From assembly GCA_913058555.1 (NCBI GenBank), contig CAJXRJ010000259.1:1-9339 (forward strand): DNA of 9,339 nucleotides, in the 5' to 3' direction. The position numbers and the translations under genes were made by a program. Position 1 is the first letter of the stretch. Each line of letters starts with the position of its first letter. Below, piece after piece: positions 6,293 through 9,339 of the stretch. The notes beneath the pieces were generated by a model, which saw nothing but the letters and a program-made list of their open reading frames with translations, had not been told where the DNA came from and ran no database searches. Source of the stretch: an uncultured bacterium. Lineage in GTDB: Bacteria > Planctomycetota > UBA1135 > GCA-002686595.

Positions 6293-9200
6293 ATGCTTAT
6301 TTTCCTTGCCACGCTCGCGCTCTTCGTCCCTTCCCAGGAGGCCCAGGACTGGCGCGCAGAGGCCATCCGCCTCGAATCGCTTGGCCAATTCGACCAGGCG
6401 ATCATGGCCCGCGCCCGGGGCCTTGTGGAAGGCGATGATCTGCAAGAGCGACGGGCGCTGGCTCGGATGACCGAGTGGGCCTCGGGCCTGGTGCATACCC
6501 TGCGCCTGCCGCGGCCGAAGGACGAGCCCACCTGGCGCTCCCCAATGGTGAGCATGGGCGGTGGCCGCATTCTGACCCTCTGGGGTGAACTACGGGTGTG
6601 GGATGAGGAGACGGGCAAACTTCTCTTCGACCCCATTCCTTGCAGCTCGTACGAGGCCAAGATATCGCCAACTGGGCACCATGCGGCGGTCCTGCCGAGG
6701 GAATCGCTCGGGGTGAACATCTATGACCTTGAGACCGGAGAGGTCATCTTCCGGTCACCCGCAGAACTGGCCGACTATGCCATTGGCTGGAGTCCGGACG
6801 GTCGCAAGCTCGCCGTGGCGCAAGGAAAAGACGAAGCGTCGACCCTATCCGTCTGGGACCTTGGCGCGAAGGAGCCGAGCTACACCCATAGCGGTCGAGC
6901 CTACAACTTCGTCCCGCTTGAGTTCTCCCACGACGGAAGGTACCTGGCCTTCTGCGACGAGTTCGAACTCTCGATTCACGACCTTTCGTCGGGCGAATCG
7001 TCGACGGTGAAGCTGCCGCTCCAAGACGATGAGTACATCACGGATGTCAGTCTCTCATTTCATCCATCCGAATCGCTACTCGCCATCAACCACTGGGGGC
7101 AGCTTCGAATCTGGGATGTCGAGGCGAAGTCGTGGGCCACGGAACCGATGACCGGGCACGAATACAGCGCCCAACAGTACGGCGCGCGCACCCTGGCTTT
7201 TGATCCCGCGGCGGATCGCTGGGTCGCGGCCATCCCGCAGGTGGCCTCCTCGAGTGCGATCCCGGATGGCCGGAGCAGCGGCCTCCCCCTAGTTCCCGAC
7301 GACCTCGAGGCTGAGTATCGGGCGAAGTATGGGGACGTGGCCCATTGCCTCTCCGCCGACGGGCGTTTCTTCGCCGCCGCCGGCACCTCCGACAGCCTGC
7401 GGATTTGGGATACGCGCACGGGTGAGCGACTCAGTCCAGTCCTGCACCATGGCGGTCAGATCAAAGAGGTCTGGTTTTCGGACAGCCACCGCCTCGTCAG
7501 CGTCGGGGGTGACAGCGTCGTGAAGATCTGGTCGACCGACGGGCTCGCTGGCGGCTTTCGTCCGGCCGAAGAACACGCCGCGCGGCTCTACATCGGCGCG
7601 AATAGCCCCTTTGCCGTCAAGGCTACCCAGCGCGGCGTCCTTCGACTCCTCTCGCCCGAGAGCGACGAGCCACGCCTCTTGCCATGCCCTGCACGAATCG
7701 AAGGCCTGGCGATTAGCGGTGACGGACGGACCCTCGCTGGCCGCGGTGAAACGAGCGGTGTTTGGACCTGGGATACGGCGAGCGAGACCCCTGTCCCCCG
7801 GCAGCTCAGCGCCGCGAACGCACACTGCGGCATCTCCATTAACCAAGATGGCTCGCGTTTACTTTCGTCCAATTTCGACCGGACCAACCTCTGGGACGTC
7901 GAGCGCGGCACGCTCCTGCGCCATTACTCGACGTCCTTCGGCACGGTGTGGCAATCCGCATTTCATGACGGCGCGATCTGGGTTTCCGGCGACTCGTTTA
8001 GCGGCCGTCTGCAAGAGGAATACCTGCAATGGAAGTTGCCCACCTACGGGGAACGGGAGATCGCGCTCGCTGGCGACGGGACCGGCTCCATTCTTGAACA
8101 GGAAGGCGGCGAAGGCATGGAGTGGCGCTGGTCCGACGGGCGAATCGTTGACCTGGAGCGGCTCGTTCCCGAAGACCTCAAAGACGATCTTCCCTACCTA
8201 TGGGTCGCGGGCGCTGGGCGGGCCGTTGGAATCGTCGGCGAGCGGGCGTGGCTCTTCGACCTCCACGAACCGTCGTGGATCGGCAGTATCTCGTTCCCAG
8301 ATGTCATCGAGGGCGCGACCCTGAATGGCAGCCGGCTCGTGGCATGGGGCGAGCAAGCGCTCTCGCTCCACGATACACGGGACGGCAAGCCCGTCGCGGA
8401 GTACCCCCTGGACGACCCGGTCACGGTCGCCGTGGGAATCCCTGGGACGGATCGGATTGTGGTGAGCAGCCGCACCTACGCCATCGAGGCCCTGAACGTC
8501 GCCACGGGAAAGACCAATGGCTCGCCAACTAAGACCAGCGGCCCGGCCGATTTTGTCGTTCACGCGGGAAAGCGCCACGCCTTCATCGCCGATGGTGCTG
8601 GTCGACTGTCCCTCATGGATCTTGCCACCGGTATGACTGAGGTCGCCTCACCACCCGGCGGCACCCCATTGACCCACGCGGCCCTTTCACCGGATGGCTC
8701 GCGCCTCGTAACCGTGGACGAGGCGGGGATCCTCACCCTGCGGAATGCGGACACGGACGAGGTCCTCTACGAGCGCGACCTCGGCGGCGATTTGAGCGTC
8801 GGGCATCCCATCCTCGGCGGCATCCAGCCCTCGGGGAGCAACGCCCCGATCCAGTTCGACAGAGCCGGGGACCGGCTTCTGGTCGCTGGCCTCGTTCATA
8901 TCTACGTCGGCAATGGCGGCTTCAACTACGCCAAGGTCACACCTGAAATCGTCAACGCTCGCACGGGTGAGGTCGATTGTTCCCTGGTCGAATCGGACGG
9001 CCACGTGGAGTTCGCGCACTTCGGCCCGAAGGGGCGAAGGCTCGTGACGTGGCGGAGCAACCGCTTCCAGTGCTGGGATACGCAGAGCGGCAAGCAGCTG
9101 GCCGACTCGGACATTCACCACAGGATTGTCAACGCCCGTATTCAACCCTCAGGCCAGACCGTCGCCATCGCATCCGATGGTGGCCGCGTCGGAACGTGGG

Positions 9201-9339
9201 AGGTCGATTCAGGGGTGCCAGCGCTTCGAATCCTCGACCGAGGGAAGGAGCACACAAGCCCCGACATGAACCCCAAAGGGACACTCGCCTTCGCGGAGAA
9301 TAGCGAAGGCGAGTGTCCCTTTGGGGTTCATGTCGGGGC
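6293..9339 (+). CDS. Exported WD40-type double beta-propeller protein, 3' end missing
   Basis: The frame stays open from ATG 6293 to the window edge: 1,015 codons and no stop. Residues 1-13 (MLIFLATLALFVP) are a short hydrophobic signal-like segment. Residues about 18-65 are helical and TPR-like (WRAEAIRLESLGQFDQAIMARARG). From about 85 on, degenerate WD40 blades repeat, recognised by hydrophobic strand ends of the type RIWDxxTGE. Examples start near residues 101, 142, 186, 227, 272, 370, 411, 491, 532, 692, 774, 816, 927 and 968. Some blades also carry the SPDGRKLAVA-type strand (167-176, 799-806). Fourteen or so such ends would suit two seven-bladed propellers. Such propellers usually act as binding platforms and no catalytic residues are visible. 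Residues after about 1001-1003 come from the fold-back repeat at 9258-9339 and should not be trusted, so the true C-terminus is unknown. The start is fixed by a stop at 6278-6280. Confidence 0.88.
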   Translation, partial: MLIFLATLALFVPSQEAQDWRAEAIRLESLGQFDQAIMARARGLVEGDDLQERRALARMTEWASGLVHTLRLPRPKDEPTWRSPMVSMGGGRILTLWGELRVWDEETGKLLFDPIPCSSYEAKISPTGHHAAVLPRESLGVNIYDLETGEVIFRSPAELADYAIGWSPDGRKLAVAQGKDEASTLSVWDLGAKEPSYTHSGRAYNFVPLEFSHDGRYLAFCDEFELSIHDLSSGESSTVKLPLQDDEYITDVSLSFHPSESLLAINHWGQLRIWDVEAKSWATEPMTGHEYSAQQYGARTLAFDPAADRWVAAIPQVASSSAIPDGRSSGLPLVPDDLEAEYRAKYGDVAHCLSADGRFFAAAGTSDSLRIWDTRTGERLSPVLHHGGQIKEVWFSDSHRLVSVGGDSVVKIWSTDGLAGGFRPAEEHAARLYIGANSPFAVKATQRGVLRLLSPESDEPRLLPCPARIEGLAISGDGRTLAGRGETSGVWTWDTASETPVPRQLSAANAHCGISINQDGSRLLSSNFDRTNLWDVERGTLLRHYSTSFGTVWQSAFHDGAIWVSGDSFSGRLQEEYLQWKLPTYGEREIALAGDGTGSILEQEGGEGMEWRWSDGRIVDLERLVPEDLKDDLPYLWVAGAGRAVGIVGERAWLFDLHEPSWIGSISFPDVIEGATLNGSRLVAWGEQALSLHDTRDGKPVAEYPLDDPVTVAVGIPGTDRIVVSSRTYAIEALNVATGKTNGSPTKTSGPADFVVHAGKRHAFIADGAGRLSLMDLATGMTEVASPPGGTPLTHAALSPDGSRLVTVDEAGILTLRNADTDEVLYERDLGGDLSVGHPILGGIQPSGSNAPIQFDRAGDRLLVAGLVHIYVGNGGFNYAKVTPEIVNARTGEVDCSLVESDGHVEFAHFGPKGRRLVTWRSNRFQCWDTQSGKQLADSDIHHRIVNARIQPSGQTVAIASDGGRVGTWEVDSGVPALRILDRGKEHTSPDMNPKGTLAFAENSEGECPFGVHVG
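9258..9339. repeat. Perfect 37-base inverted repeat at the window end, probable fold-back artefact
   Basis: 9258-9294 is exactly repeated as its reverse complement at 9303-9339, with an 8-base loop (GGAGAATA) at 9295-9302. The left arm reads as normal propeller strand sequence in frame (SPDMNPKGTLAFAEN), so it is likely the true genomic copy. The right arm ends exactly at the last base. A perfect hairpin that stops at a contig end is typical of fold-back chimeras or of an assembler turning round on itself. A real genomic palindrome cannot be excluded from sequence alone. Confidence 0.95.

Noticed and set aside
7289..8324. Frames of 185 codons (minus, 7289-7846) and 237 codons (plus, 7611-8324) inside the propeller gene
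   Set aside because: Both overlap the continuous propeller frame, which shows repeated WD-like motifs throughout; the alternatives are Ser/Arg/Pro-rich and featureless.

Overview
The window is GC-rich DNA with every supported gene on the + strand. It most likely comes from a Planctomycetota bacterium or a close relative. The main evidence is the first two genes: the C-terminal end of a DUF1549/DUF1553 (PSD1-type) protein followed 15 bases later by a Tat-exported DUF1501 protein. That pair is a hallmark of Planctomycetota, also seen in Verrucomicrobiota and some related lineages. Large secreted WD40 propellers and extra EF-G paralogues fit the same group. I cannot name a genus.

Layout: 1-35 is not genomic. 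It is an Illumina Nextera transposase adapter left on the contig end. 36-702 is the 3' part of the PSD1-type gene, and 718-2181 is DUF1501; together they form one transcription unit. 2182-2560 is a gap with no gene I can support. 2561-4630 encodes an elongation factor G paralogue with all EF-G domains but altered GTPase motifs. 4674-6029 encodes a predicted exported gluzincin metallopeptidase (HELVH plus a downstream Glu) with a C-terminal concanavalin-like beta-sandwich. 6030-6292 holds short overlapping reading frames and a nested hairpin. 6293-9339 is an uninterrupted frame of at least 1,015 codons for an exported double beta-propeller; it runs off the window. The last 82 bases (9258-9339) are a perfect 37-base inverted repeat around an 8-base loop, probably a fold-back assembly or library artefact.

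How the genes fit together: PSD1 and DUF1501 proteins are found as neighbours across planctomycetes and are thought to work together on extracellular polymers, though the biochemistry is not settled. The metallopeptidase and the propeller protein also look exported, so most of the window encodes envelope or extracellular functions. The EF-G paralogue is the cytoplasmic exception. It ends 43 bases before the peptidase gene, but no shared pathway is evident.

I found no tRNA, rRNA, CRISPR array, insertion sequence or phage gene. Nothing here amounts to a clearly new multi-gene system. The points most worth checking are the divergent EF-G, the peptidase/beta-sandwich protein, the small-ORF region before the propeller gene, and the two end artefacts.
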